Program-made: the position numbers and the translations under genes
Part shown: positions 1 through 12,400 of the stretch, piece after piece
Layout: each line of letters starts with the position of its first letter
How positions within the stretch are numbered: position 1 is the first letter of the stretch
The notes under the pieces: generated by a model
Told to the model about the DNA's origin: nothing
What the model saw: the letters and a program-made list of their open reading frames with translations, nothing else
The model's database searches: none
Assembly: GCF_033115175.1 (NCBI RefSeq)
Contig: NC_084830.1
Location: 39,749,409 to 39,813,408 of the forward strand
Reading direction: 5' to 3'
From: Lepus europaeus
Taxonomy: Eukaryota > Chordata > Mammalia > Lagomorpha > Leporidae
DNA: 64,000 nt

Positions 1-43
1 CCTTTTGTGATCCAGTCTTCAGTCTAAATACATAAGAAAGAGC

Positions 44-70
<27 letters not shown>
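44..70. repeat. Poly-A run
   Basis: 27 consecutive A bases, without a recognisable attached element. Confidence 0.95.
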
Positions 71-74
<4 letters not shown>

Positions 75-1633
75 TTAGTATTGTGCATTTTGAGAAAATG
101 AAACTCACATGATTTTTTTTCTATTCTATTTCCAACATATTCTTTCTCCAATAATTTCAGTATTAAGCAACTGAGATTTTTAGTTAAACTTTGGTGACTT
201 TGGATTTTATTCTGAGAATGAAAAAAAAGCATTTTACTGTATTTTAAACAATAAATTAGATATTTTGTATATTCATTTAAATATTACTTGATAGAAAGAT
301 AAGTATGTTACAAACAAAATAACTGGGATTCTCATTGTACATTAAAAGAAAATTATTGTAATGATGAAATGTGTTTACCAAGTAGTTTTTCATATTAGCA
401 ACTTATTTTATTTATCTGAGTTATATGTCATACATAAGAGATAAACTCTAAAGTGATAATGAGAAGCACAAATTTTAATTAACTAAAATTTTAATTGAAA
501 TGACTTTGGGAATGCCGACTTGAAGACTGTGGAAGAAATTGCTGGTTGTCCCCAATCCTAATATCCATTTGCTTTGTTTGTATGGTATTAGAATTTTCAG
601 CTAAGCTCATAACCACCCAGAAAAAAGATAACATTTCCCAACCTTTTTTGCAGCTCATGTAGCTGCTGAGGCCAGTTCTCGCGTACGGAATATAAGTGGA
701 AATGTTCTATCGAAGTTTCTGAGAGAATGCTGCAGCTTGTCCTTGGTTCCTTTGCCTAAAAGGCATGAATGCCCTGTGGACTCTGAGAATGAGGGCTACG
801 TCCTAAGGTTGGTCAAGCTGTGTGTACTATGGAGTCTGGGTCTGTGAAATGTTTACAGAAAAAAAGCTAGGCTACCAGTCCTGTACCTCAGATCCTGGGC
901 TTTTCCATGAGAGAAGAATAAACTCTCTTGTGTAAGCCACAGTTGCAGCTGAACATAACCCTAAATCTAAAGCAAAGATTGACAGCTCTCTCAATAAGAA
1001 CAATATTGCCGGTTTTTGTTCTCCAGGGTTCCTCTGGTTGAGAACCACACAGAGTAGTCTGGGTAGGGAGCATGTTGTAACAAAAAATTTCTTCAAACAC
1101 CAAATAGAGCTACATATCCTACAAGAGGCCTGAGGAAAGAAAATTACAGAGACAGTGGATTCATGTCTCCTTTCTCATGTAGATTCTGAAGCCCATCATT
1201 TAGATAGATGGTGGATGGAATCTCCAGTTCTTAAATTCTTTCATTCTCCTTCCTGCTTTCTCTTCTATGTTTTGCTAGTGTTTTATTAATAAATGTAAAA
1301 CAAATGTGCAAATGATTTGCTTTCACTGAAAATTCATCATACAACCACCTCAAATTTTGTTTTTAGCATTATCTCAGTATCTTCACAATTCTAGTTACTA
1401 CATAGCTCAAACTCAAAATATTTTAATTTTATACTTAAACTATTTTAGTGGCATTATTTAGGAATTTGTGCCTTCAAATGTGTTGGTAAGTTACAGATTG
1501 ACAGCACTAAACTCATTTATTTAATCATTCACACATTCAACAAATATCAAAGAACCTACTACATCAGACTTATGAGGCCAGGCTCACTGAGCACTAAAAT
1601 AGAAAAGTCCTGCCTTCAAAGGATTCATCATTA
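71..1633. other. Unique AT-rich intergenic DNA
   Basis: No gene or clear repeat seen. Two overlapping open frames near 870-1100 have no homology I recognise and no coding context. Confidence 0.6.
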
Positions 1634-1978
1634 GGGGCCAGTGCTGTGATAGAGTGAGTAAAGCCATTGTGTGCCGTTCTGGCATCCCATATGGGCACCA
1701 GTTCGAGTCCTGGCTGCTCCACTTCCGATCCAGCTCTCTGTATGGCCTGGGAAAGCAGTGGAAGATGGCTCAAGTCCTTGGGCCCCTGCACTCCCATGGG
1801 AGACCCAGAAGAAACTCCTGGCTCCTGACTTTGGATCAGCACAGCTCCCGTAGTTGCAGCAAGTTGGGGAGTGAACCAGCAGATGGAAGACCTCTCCCTC
1901 CCTCTCTCTCTCTCTCTCTCTCTTTTCCTCTCTGTGTAACTCTGACTTTCAAATAAATAAATAAAACTTTTAAAAAAA
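1634..1978 (+). mobile_element. CSINE
   Basis: Full-length C-repeat with AAATAAATAAATAAAA tail. An imperfect TSD, GATTCATCATTA and GATTCATTATTA, lies at 1622-1633 and 1979-1990. Open frames in it are SINE artefacts. Confidence 0.95.
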
Positions 1979-1990
1979 GATTCATTATTA

Positions 1991-2841
1991 GCATGAGGGT
2001 AGCATCAATCAATTCACATTAATGTTAACAACTATCCAAAAAAGAAATTTGCAACATTACCCTCTCCTCTTATTTTTAAAAATATTTCATTAGTATCTCA
2101 AAAATATTATAAAACATTAAGGTTGTATGCTTATGTATTTTTTATGAGATTTGATCTATAAAAATATTTCAGACTGACCCTGAATTTAGTAAATGAATTA
2201 ATCAGTGTATTATATAGCGACAGATTCTTCAATCCAATATCAGAAAGTAGTAAACAAACAAAATACGTGGTTATGTAAAATCCTCAGGAAGCCGAGAGCT
2301 CCGCTGACAATGCCTTGCAGACTTTTTCCTTCTCATGAAGAGCAGATGGGGTTAGCAGCCCATGACTACTCTCTTCGGCAATTCAGCAAGGTACATTAAA
2401 TTTTTTGGTGCCCCTTCCAACGAAAATAACAAGCTATAGATCTGCACTGAGGTAGAACACATGAGACCCACACATTCCCGGAATCTTTGCAGATTTTGCT
2501 TGCTTGATTGTTTAAGATACATACATAGATGATAGATATAGATAAATCTTTATAAAAAGAGGAACAATTCATCTCTTGGGGATCATAGATAAGGAGAAAC
2601 AGAATTCTCATTGGTTGCCAGAGATGCCAACAATCTCTGCCCTGGGGAAGGTCATAAAGACAGAGGGGGACAACACTTCTCGCCACCCTGTTGCTAAGCA
2701 AATCCTACTAAACAGGTCCAGAACTTCTGTATGATCAAGAATCTCACCTTTGGCAAGGGGTTGAAAGCACGGAGTCAGTGCAATCTAACAGAGAGAGTTG
2801 GAAGCAAACTTAATTTCAGAGGACCTCAAAATATCTTCAAG
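1991..2841. other. Unique intergenic DNA
   Basis: Short open frames only (for example 2396-2701 on the minus strand). Nothing recognisable. Confidence 0.6.
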
Positions 2842-3190
2842 AGGGACTGGCGCTGCAGTGTAGTAGGCTAGGCCTCCACCTCGGCAGTGTCAGCATCCAT
2901 ATGGGCGCCAGTTCTAGTCCCTGCTGCTCCTCTTCCAATCCAACTCTCTGCTATGGCCTGGGAAAGCAGTGGAAGATGGTCCAAGTCCTTGGGCCCCTGC
3001 ACCTGCATAGGAAACCCAGAGGAGGCTCCTGGCTTGTGGCTTCAGATTAGTTCAGTTTTGGCCGTTGCAGCCATTTGGGGAGTGAAACAGCAGATGGAAG
3101 ACCTCTCTGTGTCTCTCCCTCTCTCTATCTGTAACTCTAAATAAATAAATAAATAAATAAATAAAATATTTTTAAAATAAAAAGACTTTT
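2842..3190 (+). mobile_element. CSINE
   Basis: Full-length copy with an (AAAT)n tail. The probable TSD is AAATATCTTCA, near 2828-2839 and 3193-3203. Confidence 0.93.
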
Positions 3191-3271
3191 AAAAATATCT
3201 TCATGAAAAATACCCACCTGTGCTTTAAAACTATATATTTTGCAAGGTCTGGAGGAGGGGCAGTGGGTGTC

Positions 3272-3600
3272 ATGTTTGGCCACAAAGGCTACAAGAAGCC
3301 AAAAAAGCCCAAGAAGCAAGTCAAGAAGATGAACAGGGAAGAAAAGATTTTCAAGCAGAAATAAAAAGAGGAGTAAGAGAAACTTGAGGAGCTAAAAATC
3401 AAAGGCCATGAAGAATGATCCCCTGGCCACACAAGGAATTAAGAAACCTGGTAAAAGTAAGTAGTTCTTTGTGCCTGAGGAGATTCCATTCATTTTTAAA
3501 CACCTGAATTTCCTGCCATCATATCTTTTGCCAACTATGGACAGAATTAAATGCTGTCTTGGAGCCTGTTATACATTTAAAAATAAATCTTTGTAAAACA
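3272..3600 (+). pseudogene. TMA7: TMA7 (CCDC72) processed pseudogene
   Basis: From the ATG at 3272 the translation is a degraded copy of TMA7, a 64-aa lysine-rich ribosome-associated protein. KKPKKPKKQVKKMNREEKI is followed by FKQK, then a stop (TAA) where the parent has Gln. The homology continues after the stop as EKLEELK and through the parent's 3' UTR (CACCTGAATTTCCTGCCATC, then ATATCTTTTGCCAACTATGG), ending in an A-rich tail after AATAAA. The lack of introns, retained 3' UTR and A-rich end show retrotransposition. Premature stops and frameshifts rule out a TMA7 product. It has no link to the neighbouring CSINEs. Confidence 0.88.
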
Positions 3601-3764
3601 AAAACAAGAATGAACAAGCAAAACTCATATAGTAGACGGTGTCATCTGGAACTAAACCAACTCAATTGAAGGGGGGCGGGTATATTCATTTTCTATTTCC
3701 TTTATAAGATATAGAAAGTCAGTCATGTGGGGAGTCTTAAAACTAGTACCCATGTGAGTGAAAT

Positions 3765-3925
3765 ATAAGACTGTGGGTCCTAGAAGAAAATCAGGGTCAC
3801 TTCCAGCTCGAACACTCACTGATTGGCCTGTGCACTGAGGCCTTAGTTTCATTACTTATAACACAGGCAGAGGACCAGTGCTTATCTCAGAGGACTCTTC
3901 CAGGGAAAACCTAAGTTAACATTTA
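3765..3925 (+). mobile_element. MIR fragment
   Basis: A diverged MIR pattern: CACTGAGGCCTTAGTTTCAT, then a TTATCTCAGAGGACTC region. Confidence 0.5.
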
Positions 3926-4036
3926 TACTTGGAAAAATAGCACAGAGTTTATGAAAGTATCTCTTACTATTTATTATAAGTGCCTTAGCATTATTTCAGG
4001 AGTGTGATGTATTCTGTGCAGCTTGCCTTCAGTTTA

Positions 4037-4365
4037 TTTACTTTTTTTTTTTCTTAATTTATTTGACAAGTAGAGTTATAGACAGTGAGAGGGAGACAGA
4101 GAGAAAGGTCTTCCTTCTGTTGGTTCACTCCCTAAATGGCCGTCATGGCCAGCGCTGTGCCCATCTGAAGCCAGGAGCCAGGTGCTTCTTCCTGGTCTCC
4201 CATGCGGGTGCAGGGGCCTAAGCACTTGGGCTATCCTCCACTGCCTTCCCAGGCCACAGCAGAGAGCTGGACTGGAAGAGGAGCAACTGGGACTAGAACC
4301 CAGCACCCATATGGGATGTTGGCACCACAAGCAGAGGATTAACCAAGTGAGCCATGGTGCCAGCC
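4037..4365 (-). mobile_element. CSINE
   Basis: Perfect 15-bp TSD, CTTGCCTTCAGTTTA, at 4022-4036 and 4366-4380. Confidence 0.95.
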
Positions 4366-4532
4366 CTTGCCTTCAGTTTAGATAAAAATTCTACCAAATG
4401 TTAAAACATTATGGTCCCTTCTCATCTCCATTAATTTGCCTGGTAGCCAGTCCCCTGTAATACTGCAGTTAAGCAGCAGCAATAAATAAACAAAGATATG
4501 GGAATTCTCCAGAAAGCACCCACTTCTTCCTT

Positions 4533-4795
4533 TAAAAAAAAAAAAAAGCAAAACTATTTATTTGAAAGACAGAGTTACAGCAGGCAGGCTGGTGCAGACT
4601 AACCCTGGAGCCTCAAGTCTCTTGCATGGATGGCGGGGGCCCAAGTACTTGAATCATCATCTGCTATTTTCCCATGTGCATTTGCAAGGAGCTGGATCAG
4701 AAGCAGAGCAGCCAGAACCCAAACCGGCACTCTGAAGTGGGATGCCAGCGTCACAGGCAGTGGCTTAAACCAGGGCTCCACAATGCCAGCCCTGG
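4533..4795 (-). mobile_element. Old CSINE
   Basis: A diverged, internally shortened copy with a TTTATTTGAAAGACAGAGTT tail end and a CAATGCCAGCCCTG head. Confidence 0.85.
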
Positions 4796-4866
4796 GACCC
4801 ACTAGGCTAAGTGCTTTAGATAGAGTTTCTCATTTAATTCTCACAAGAACCCTGTGATGTATGCTA
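4796..4866 (-). mobile_element. MIR fragment
   Basis: CTAAGTGCTTTAGATAGAGT and AATTCTCACAAGAACCCTG match the reverse-complement MIR 3' part. Confidence 0.55.
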
Positions 4867-4869
4867 TTT

Positions 4870-5060
4870 CTAAGACAGCATGTAAGGTTATGGTTATAAG
4901 TGTGGGCTTTAGAGTTAGAGTTGCCTGAGACCATATACTGTCTTTACCATTAGCTAACTGCTTGTGTAATCTTGGGTAAGTTACCTACACAATAGGGATA
5001 ATAATCATACTTATCTCACAGAGCATTTTGATGAGCACCTAATGAACTCATGCATGTCAA
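4870..5060 (+). mobile_element. MIR element
   Basis: GTGTGGGCTTTAGAGTTAG, TAATCTTGGGTAAGTTACCT and GGGATAATAATCATACTTAT follow the MIR consensus in order. Confidence 0.75.
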
Positions 5061-5091
5061 GTCCTCATAATGAGATTGATTACAGGTGGGG

Positions 5092-5282
5092 AACATTTTC
5101 TTCCAAGGGCCATTTGGATATTTATAATGTCATTCGAAGGCCATACAAAATTATCAATATAAAAATGAGCCTGCTATAGATTTACTGAGTTTCGAGTCCT
5201 GCTCTGGTTGCCTGGGCAGGGCCAGACCAAATTATTTCACAGGCCTTAGATGGCCAGTGGACTGGCTGTTCACCATCCCTGA
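5092..5282 (+). mobile_element. hAT-type DNA transposon relic
   Basis: The left end GGTGGGGAACATTTTCTTCC and the right end GGCTGTTCACCATCCCTG form degraded inverted repeats around GGCCATACAAAATTATCAAT. It is non-coding. Confidence 0.55.
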
Positions 5283-5283
5283 A

Positions 5284-5475
5284 AGTGGACACTGAAGACA
5301 GACTGCTTGGTTTATATCCAGCTCTACCATTTACTACCTGTGTGGTAAATAACCTTACCTGAGCAAGTTACCCAACTTATCAGTGCCTTGGCTCCCTAAA
5401 ATGGGTATGGCAAAAATAATACCTATCTCAGAGAGCTTGCATGAGGATTGAACAAGTAATATATGTAAAGACCTT
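5284..5475 (+). mobile_element. MIR element
   Basis: GACAGACTGCTTGGTTTATA, CCATTTACTACCTGTGTGG and ATACCTATCTCAGAGAGC follow MIR. Confidence 0.75.
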
Positions 5476-5639
5476 CACTTCATCCTTTATTATCTCCTTC
5501 TGTGACTTTAACTGCATATGTGTTAAACCTACTTATTGTGTCATGTTTAATTTTTACTCTCTTCTGTGTTTTCCATCCCTTTGTGCTTAAATCTGAATAT
5601 ATTCTGCTGACTCATTTACAGTTTGTTAAGTAAAAAATA

Positions 5640-5825
5640 AATGAATAAACACTCTGTGCACAGCATATACTCAACAAATGTTAGCTATGATCATTAACCC
5701 TTAAATAACATTAGAGGAAACTGAAATTTGGGGAGATCAAGTAATTTTTCAGTATTGCACAACTAGTGAGTGGTATAGTCAGGACTTAAAGTATCTTAAC
5801 TGTTACACCGCTTCTATTGCCAGAC
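5640..5825. mobile_element. MIR pieces in opposite directions
   Basis: ATACTCAACAAATGTTAGCT is the plus-strand MIR tail. It is followed by GAGGAAACTGAAATTTGGGG and ACAACTAGTGAGTGGTATAG, which read as MIR on the minus strand. Confidence 0.6.
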
Positions 5826-6431
5826 AGCTAGTAGGATACTGTGGATGTGAGGCGACTGGCCTTGTCCTTGAGGGCGGATACTGGCTACATTATGGAGAAT
5901 TTTTATGTATGTATATGTTTTAAGGGTTTTATCAGAATGGGGATCATTTCAAGCTAATCTACCCTGCCCGCACTACCCTCAATTTTGCTCAAAGTACCTA
6001 ATTCCCAAATAGAAATCCTAATTACAATGTTGTTCTCCATACGCAATCAGTGGGAGCTCCCTACTCAAAAGAGATGAGCAGTGAAGCTAACAGTTCTCAA
6101 GCAAGCAGCCTGCGATTCCAGAATTAACCTCATGCTGCCATCCTGAGCCCTGAGGCTGAGATGTGGCTTTGGTGGAGGAAACGAATGAATCACCATTTGG
6201 CTTTTTAAATCAGTCTTTAGCTATTTGGAGCAGCACCACTTTAAATAATTAAAGATATCCAAAGAAAAAAAATAAAGAAACAGTGATTTCTTTCTTTGCT
6301 GATAAAGCCACAGTGCATCAACATTAACTAGCTGAGGAGGAAGAGAGGAAAAATTTTCAGATGATTCTATAGGAAAGGGCTGTAGTTTAGTTCTACTTAA
6401 GGCACAGATGGCAGGAAATCAGATATACAAT
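5826..6431. other. Unique intergenic DNA
   Basis: No features seen. Confidence 0.6.
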
Positions 6432-6705
6432 TGGATTTGACTTAGTGGTTAAGACATCTGTGTCCCACACTGGAATACCGGAGTTCCACACTCTGCTCCA
6501 CTCCTGGCCCCAGCTTTCTGCTAATACAAACACTGGGAGGCAGTGGTGATGGCTCAAGCAATTGGATTCCTGTCACCCATGTGGGAGACTTGAATTGAGT
6601 TCCTAGCTCCTGGCCTCCACCCCAGCTAGGGATGTTTGGGGAGTGAATCAGAGGATGGGAGCTCTCTGTCTCTGTCTCTCTCTAAAAAAGAAAAGAAAAG
6701 CATAC
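6432..6705 (+). mobile_element. Old CSINE
   Basis: A diverged copy: the head is degraded, but the GCAGTGGTGATGGCTCAAGC body and the CT-rich stretch are clear. Confidence 0.85.
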
Positions 6706-6894
6706 ATCTCTTTCTAACTGGTGGTTAGAAAGTGGTCCTTTCAAAAATGATACAAATTTGAATGACAGCAAACCAATTGTTTTGCCAACTATCTGCTTTC
6801 CATCAAACACACACAATATATGTGGTATTCTTCTACAATAAATTTAGTGATTTAATTCTGAATTTCCAACCATTAGCTTCTTTTTTATTTTATT

Positions 6895-7190
6895 TAAAAA
6901 ATTGTTTACTTGTTTATTTATTTGAGAGGCAGAGAGAGCACTTACATCTGGCTCACTCCCCAGATGGTTGCAACGGTTGGTACCAGGGTAGGGCCGAAGC
7001 TGGAGCCAGGAACTCAATCCAGGTTCTCACACATGTGGTGGGGGACCAGTCACTTGAGCCACAACCACTGGCTCCCAGATTCTGCATTAGCAGGAAGCTG
7101 AAATCAGGAGTTGGAGTCACAAAATGAACCTAGGGACTCCAATTCGAGATACAGGTTTCTTAACTGCTAGACCAAACACTCACTCCTTTT
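6895..7190 (-). mobile_element. Old CSINE
   Basis: A TTTATTTGAGAGGCAGAGAG start and CTCACTCCCCAGATGG are clear; the head end near 7190 is diverged. Confidence 0.85.
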
Positions 7191-7365
7191 TTTTTTTTCT
7201 ATTATTCTTTCCCTAATTTATCTATTTTATCAGATGTGATGATTATAGTTACAGATGACAACCGAACTTACATATCTGTGTCACACATTTACAACTACTT
7301 CTTAGGAATATCTGCTTGCTTATCCTGCCATCAACCCAAATCAATTACATTTAAAAGTGAACATT

Positions 7366-7706
7366 GGGGTCGGCACTGCGGCCTAGTGAGTAAAACCCGC
7401 CGTCTGAAGTGCTGGCATCCCATATGGGCATTGATCCAAGTCCTGGCTGCTTCTCTTCTGATCCAGCTCTCTGCTATGGCCAGAGAAAGCAGTAGAAGAT
7501 GGCCCAAGTCCTTGGGCCCCTGTATCTGCATGGCAGACCAGAAAGAAGCTCCTGGCTCCTGGCTCGGATTGGCACAGCTCTAATTGTTGTGGCCAATTGG
7601 GGAGTGAACCAGTGTATGCAAGACTTCTCTGTCTCTCCCTCTCTGCCTCTCCTTCTCTCTGTGTGTAACTCTTTCAAATAAATAATAAATAAATCTTAAA
7701 AAAAAA
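7366..7706 (+). mobile_element. CSINE
   Basis: A GGGGTCGGCACTGCGGCC head and an AAATAAATCTTAAAAA tail. The TSD is near AAAGTGAACAT on both sides. Confidence 0.94.
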
Positions 7707-10353
7707 AAAGTGAACATAATTCTACTTTCATCTAGGATGTAGAGAGCTAGAAAGAATGTTGCTTCCATCTTATCCATGGGATAGTTGACATAATCATAAC
7801 TTAAGCCACAAAATGAGCTGTTTATCACAGAGTAACAAAGCATAATGGAATTCAAAGAATCCTTATTGTGAGTGGGACAGAGTAAATCAGCTCTGCTTTC
7901 ACATAGGAATTTTGTTAACAAATATTCAGTTTATATCACTATAAAGAAAGTGCAATTTGACCTACCTCACTTAATTCTTAGGACTATGTGATCTGACAAG
8001 GTTCTAGAAATACCACACATTCCTCAATAATTCTCTTTGTACCTTGGGACAAAGACCTATTAGAGAATCCACAGAATTTTCCTAGAATTTCACAACAAGT
8101 AAGTTTCCCCATCACTCACCATTTCAACTGAGGCCTTTTCCTTTGATTGCCTTTGCTCTAGTTTCCTCCTGGGTTTTGTTAGCTCGGCTCATTCAGTCAA
8201 TCAAGTAGGTTACAAATATGACTTTGTTCCTGCAGTGAGGGAATTTCAGTACACAAATTATTCAGAGTGACAGGAACACAGTCTGACTACCTAAACCAGC
8301 TTGATACTTCTTAGCGCAGTAAACCCATTTTTAACAGATTTTTTACTCCAAATTCACTGTTGTGTCATCTGGTAGTTCAGTTCAGTCCTGGCCACAAGCT
8401 TGTATCGTTGGTCCCAACTGAAGACAGCTTTTATTTTTCTTCTGTGACTTCCAAATACTGCTTGAGCAGTTGTGTTTGTATTCCATTCTAAATCACTTTA
8501 TGAAAACTTTCATCTCAAGATCCCTCAGTCTGTTTGGATGAAGTGATTTAAGCAGCTGCTTCCTCGCTCCAAAAGTTTCCTAGATAATTTACCTATAAAA
8601 TGCCAATGCACTTCTTTCACTGGCTTCCTCCAGCATCCTTACAACTTCCTATCCTGCTCAAGTTTCCTATGCTTGAGATGGACGTCTGGTACAGCAGTAA
8701 GATGCTTCTTGGGACACCCGCATCTCATACTGGAGTGCCTGGGTTTGAGACCCAGCTCTGCTTCTGATTTCACCTTCCTGCTAATGTGCTTCCTGGTAGG
8801 CAGTAGGTGATGGCTCAAGTGTTTGGGTTCTTGCAACTCACCTGGAAGACCCAGACTGGATTCCAGCCTCCTGGCTTAAGCCTGGTCCATCCCTCGCTTT
8901 TCCAGGTTTTAGGAGGAACAAACTAGTAGACCGAAGATTGTTCTCTATCTTTCAAATAAATAAATATGAGTTTATTTTGCTGTGCTTTCTGAAAGTTCCC
9001 CAAGTGTTTCTATAGCTAAGTTCTACATTTCATTTTATCCATATTTTTCTCTTACAGTTTTACCTCTGGTCTTCTCCCAACACTTCCAGAACCTTCATCC
9101 TATTCCACCTGGAACAACTTAAAGCCCATTCACATTTCAATTATTCTTGCCCCCATATCAACAGGAGTAAAATATCCTTAAATATGACCTTGACTACTCC
9201 CACATTCATTGGGAAGAGTTGAATTTTTTAACCACAAGTTTTAATCAACCAAAATCTGATTAACAATTCCTTTACAAATGGGCATCTGATTAGGATAGGA
9301 AGCTCTTACAGGACATCAAGTGGGGCCCAGAAGTAGAGATGCTGACGAGCTGCATGGAAGTGTGCAGCAATTCATTATGGCTCCAAATAAGATGTAGCTT
9401 CAAGATCTAGGAGTGAGGTTTAGGAAACGTTAGCTTCTAAAGGCAAAACTAATAGAAATTGGATAGGACTGCATCTGCAGAAATAACTCACATTAAGTGG
9501 TTTATAAACAATTCCAAATGAACCATTGTCTACTGTTCTAATTAACAGAGTTCTTAGAGCTGGGTTTCTCAAAAACTGTAGCCTACTCAATGGTCTTGCA
9601 AATACCTCGGATTATTGTTTTCTGCCACACAGAAGAAAGCAAGAGAGCAAGGTGATAGTTTCATCCAGCCTCTCCAGATGGAAGGACACTTTCACCTGAG
9701 AAGACCAATGTCAATTACTTAGGAGATACCTAGAATTCAGCAAGGGCAAGCTATACTTAATTTTATAAAAATAGCCAGTAATTGCATCTAACTATTTTTG
9801 TTGTAGTTATTTTCACCAAGTGTTGCAGCAAGCAGAAAGAATCAAGAAGAGGAGTGGATAGGAATGTTGTGGATGAGGAAAATAATGTACATTTCGTGCT
9901 AGTGGTAGGAAAATACATGGCTAAAAGGAAGTTTCAAGAGAGATGCAGCTCAAGAGTGGGTGAACAGAAAGGCAAGGCTGACCTACTGATAAGAGAAAGC
10001 TAGGATGAGGCATAATAGCAAGCGAGTGCATTTGTAGATAAATGCTGAATCTGAATTCTTGAATGAAGAGGAAAATTGGGAGAAGATGCCCCACGTAGAG
10101 GTTGCAATAGTAAGCATTTTTCCAAAAAAAAAGTTGATACTTTGTAATGTCAAGTGACTGAGGGGTAAGCATTTATAACCAGTCAAATATAGCAGAAGAT
10201 ATAGAATAAAATGTGATTAGCTGGATGGATCATATCAGCTATCAAGACCTAATGTATAGATGCTGCTAAAATTTTGTTACTTATGTTAAGAAATAAATTC
10301 AGTAGTTCCCAGGTTGTAATTTTTTGTTAATACTTTCATCATACCACCTAAAC
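7707..10353. other. Mostly unique intergenic DNA
   Basis: Apart from the old CSINE at 8678 I see nothing. The open frames at 9782-10186 overlap on both strands and look accidental. Confidence 0.6.
8678..8966 (+). mobile_element. Old CSINE
   Basis: A diverged copy, recognisable by GGCAGTAGGTGATGGCTCAA and the TTTCAAATAAATAAATA tail. Confidence 0.82.
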
Positions 10354-10399
10354 TCTTGCCTGCTTTTTCTTTAATTCCATTCTTCCCTGAATTTATATA

Positions 10400-12400
10400 T
10401 ATATACATATATATATAAGCTTTTATTTAATAAATATAAATTTCCAAAGTACAACTTTCAGATTATAACGGCTTTTTCCCCCTATAACCTCCCTCCCACC
10501 CACAACCATGCCATCTCCCACTCCCTCTCCCATCCCATTCACATCACGATTCATTGTCAATTATCTTTATATACAGAAGATCAATTTAGTATATACTAAG
10601 TAAAGATTTCAACAGTTTGCACCCACACAGAAACACAAGATATAAAGTAATGTTTGAGTACTAGTTATAACATTAATTCACATAGTACAACACATTAAGG
10701 ACAGATCCTACATGGGGAGTAAGTGCACAGTGACTCCTGATGTTGATTTAACAACTGATACTCTTATATGACGCCAGTAATCACCCGAGGCTCTTGTCAT
10801 GAGTTGCCAAGGCTATGGAAACCTCTTGAGCTCACCAACTCCAATCTTATTTAGACAAGGTCATAGTCAAAGTGGAAGTTCTCTCCTCCCTTCAGAGAAA
10901 GGTACCTCCTTCTTTGATGGCCTATTCTTTCTGCTGGGATCTCACTCGTAGAGATCTTTCATTTAGATTTTTTTTTTTTTCCAGAATGTCTTGGCTTTCC
11001 ATGCCTGAATACTCTCATGGGCTCCTCAGCCAGATCCGAATGCCTTAAGGGCTAATTCTGAGGCCAGAGTGCTGTTTAGGACATCTGCCATTCTATGACT
11101 CTGCTGTGTATCCTGCTTTCCATGTTGGATTGTGCTCTCATTTTTAATCCCATCAGTTGGTATTAGCAGTCTTGTTTATGTGATCCCTTTGATACTTAGT
11201 CCTATCATTATGATCAATTATGAACTGAAACTGATCACTTTGACTAGTGAGATGGCATTGGTACATGCCACCTTGATGGGATTGAATTGGAATCCCCTGG
11301 CACGTTTCTAAGTCTACCATTAAGGGTAAGTCCGAATGAGCATGTGCTGAACTGTACATCTCCTTATTCCCACTCTTATATTTAACAGGTATCACTTTTC
11401 AGTTAAATTTAAACACCTAAGAATAATTGTGTGTTAATTAAAGAGTTCAACCAATGGTATTAAGTAGAACAAAAAAAATAATAAAAGGAATAAAATATTA
11501 AGTTGTTCCTCGACAGTCAGGACAAGGGCTGGTCAAGTCATTGTTTCTCATAGTGTCCATTTCACTTCAACAGGTTTCCTTTTACGTGCTCAGTTAGTTG
11601 TCACCGATCAGGAGAACATATGATATTTGTCCCTTTGGAACTGGCTTATTTCACTCAGCATGATGTTTTCCAGACTCCTCCATTTTGTTGCAAATGACAG
11701 GATTTCATTTTTTTTACTGCTGTATAATATCATATAGAGTACATATCCCATAATTTCTTTTTACACTCTACTATTGATGGGCATTTCGGTTGTTTCCATG
11801 TCGTAGCTATTGTGAATTGAGCTGCAATAGACATTGAGGTGCAGACAACTATTTTATTTGCCAATTTAATTTCTTTTGGGTAAATTCCAAGGAGTGGGAA
11901 AGCTGGGTTGTATGGTAGGGTTATACCCAGATTTCTGAGGAATCTCCAGACTGACTTCTGTAGTGGCTTTACCAGTTTGCATTCCCACCAACAGTGGGCT
12001 AGTGTCCCTTTTTCCCCACATCCTCGCCAGCATCTGTTGTTGGATTTTTTATGTGAGCCATTCTAACCGGGGTGAGGTGAAACCTCATTGTGGTTTTGAT
12101 TTGGATTTCCCTGATTACTAGTGATCTTGAACACTTTTTCATGTGTCTGTTGGCCATTTGGATTTCCTCTTTTGAAAAATGTCTATAAAGGTTCTTGGCC
12201 CATCTCTTAAATGGGTTGTTTGTTTCGATGTTGTGGAGTTTCTTGATTTCTTTGTAGATTCTGGTTTTTAATTATTTATCTTTTGCATAATTTGCAAATA
12301 TTTTTTCCTATTCTGTTGGCTGCCTCTTTACTTTCCTGACTGTTTCTTTTGCAGTACAGAAACTTCTCAATTTGATGTAATCCCAATTGTTAATTTTGGC
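10400..12400 (-). other. L1 ORF2 tail and 3' UTR
   Basis: This is the minus-strand L1 portion downstream of the reverse transcriptase. It contains the degraded C-terminal ORF2 segment (to about 11.6 kb) and a 3' UTR with the landmarks GTATATACTAAATTGATCTT and GGGAGAGGGAGTGGGAGATG on the minus strand. The same landmarks recur in the copy at 56029-56470. Confidence 0.75.
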
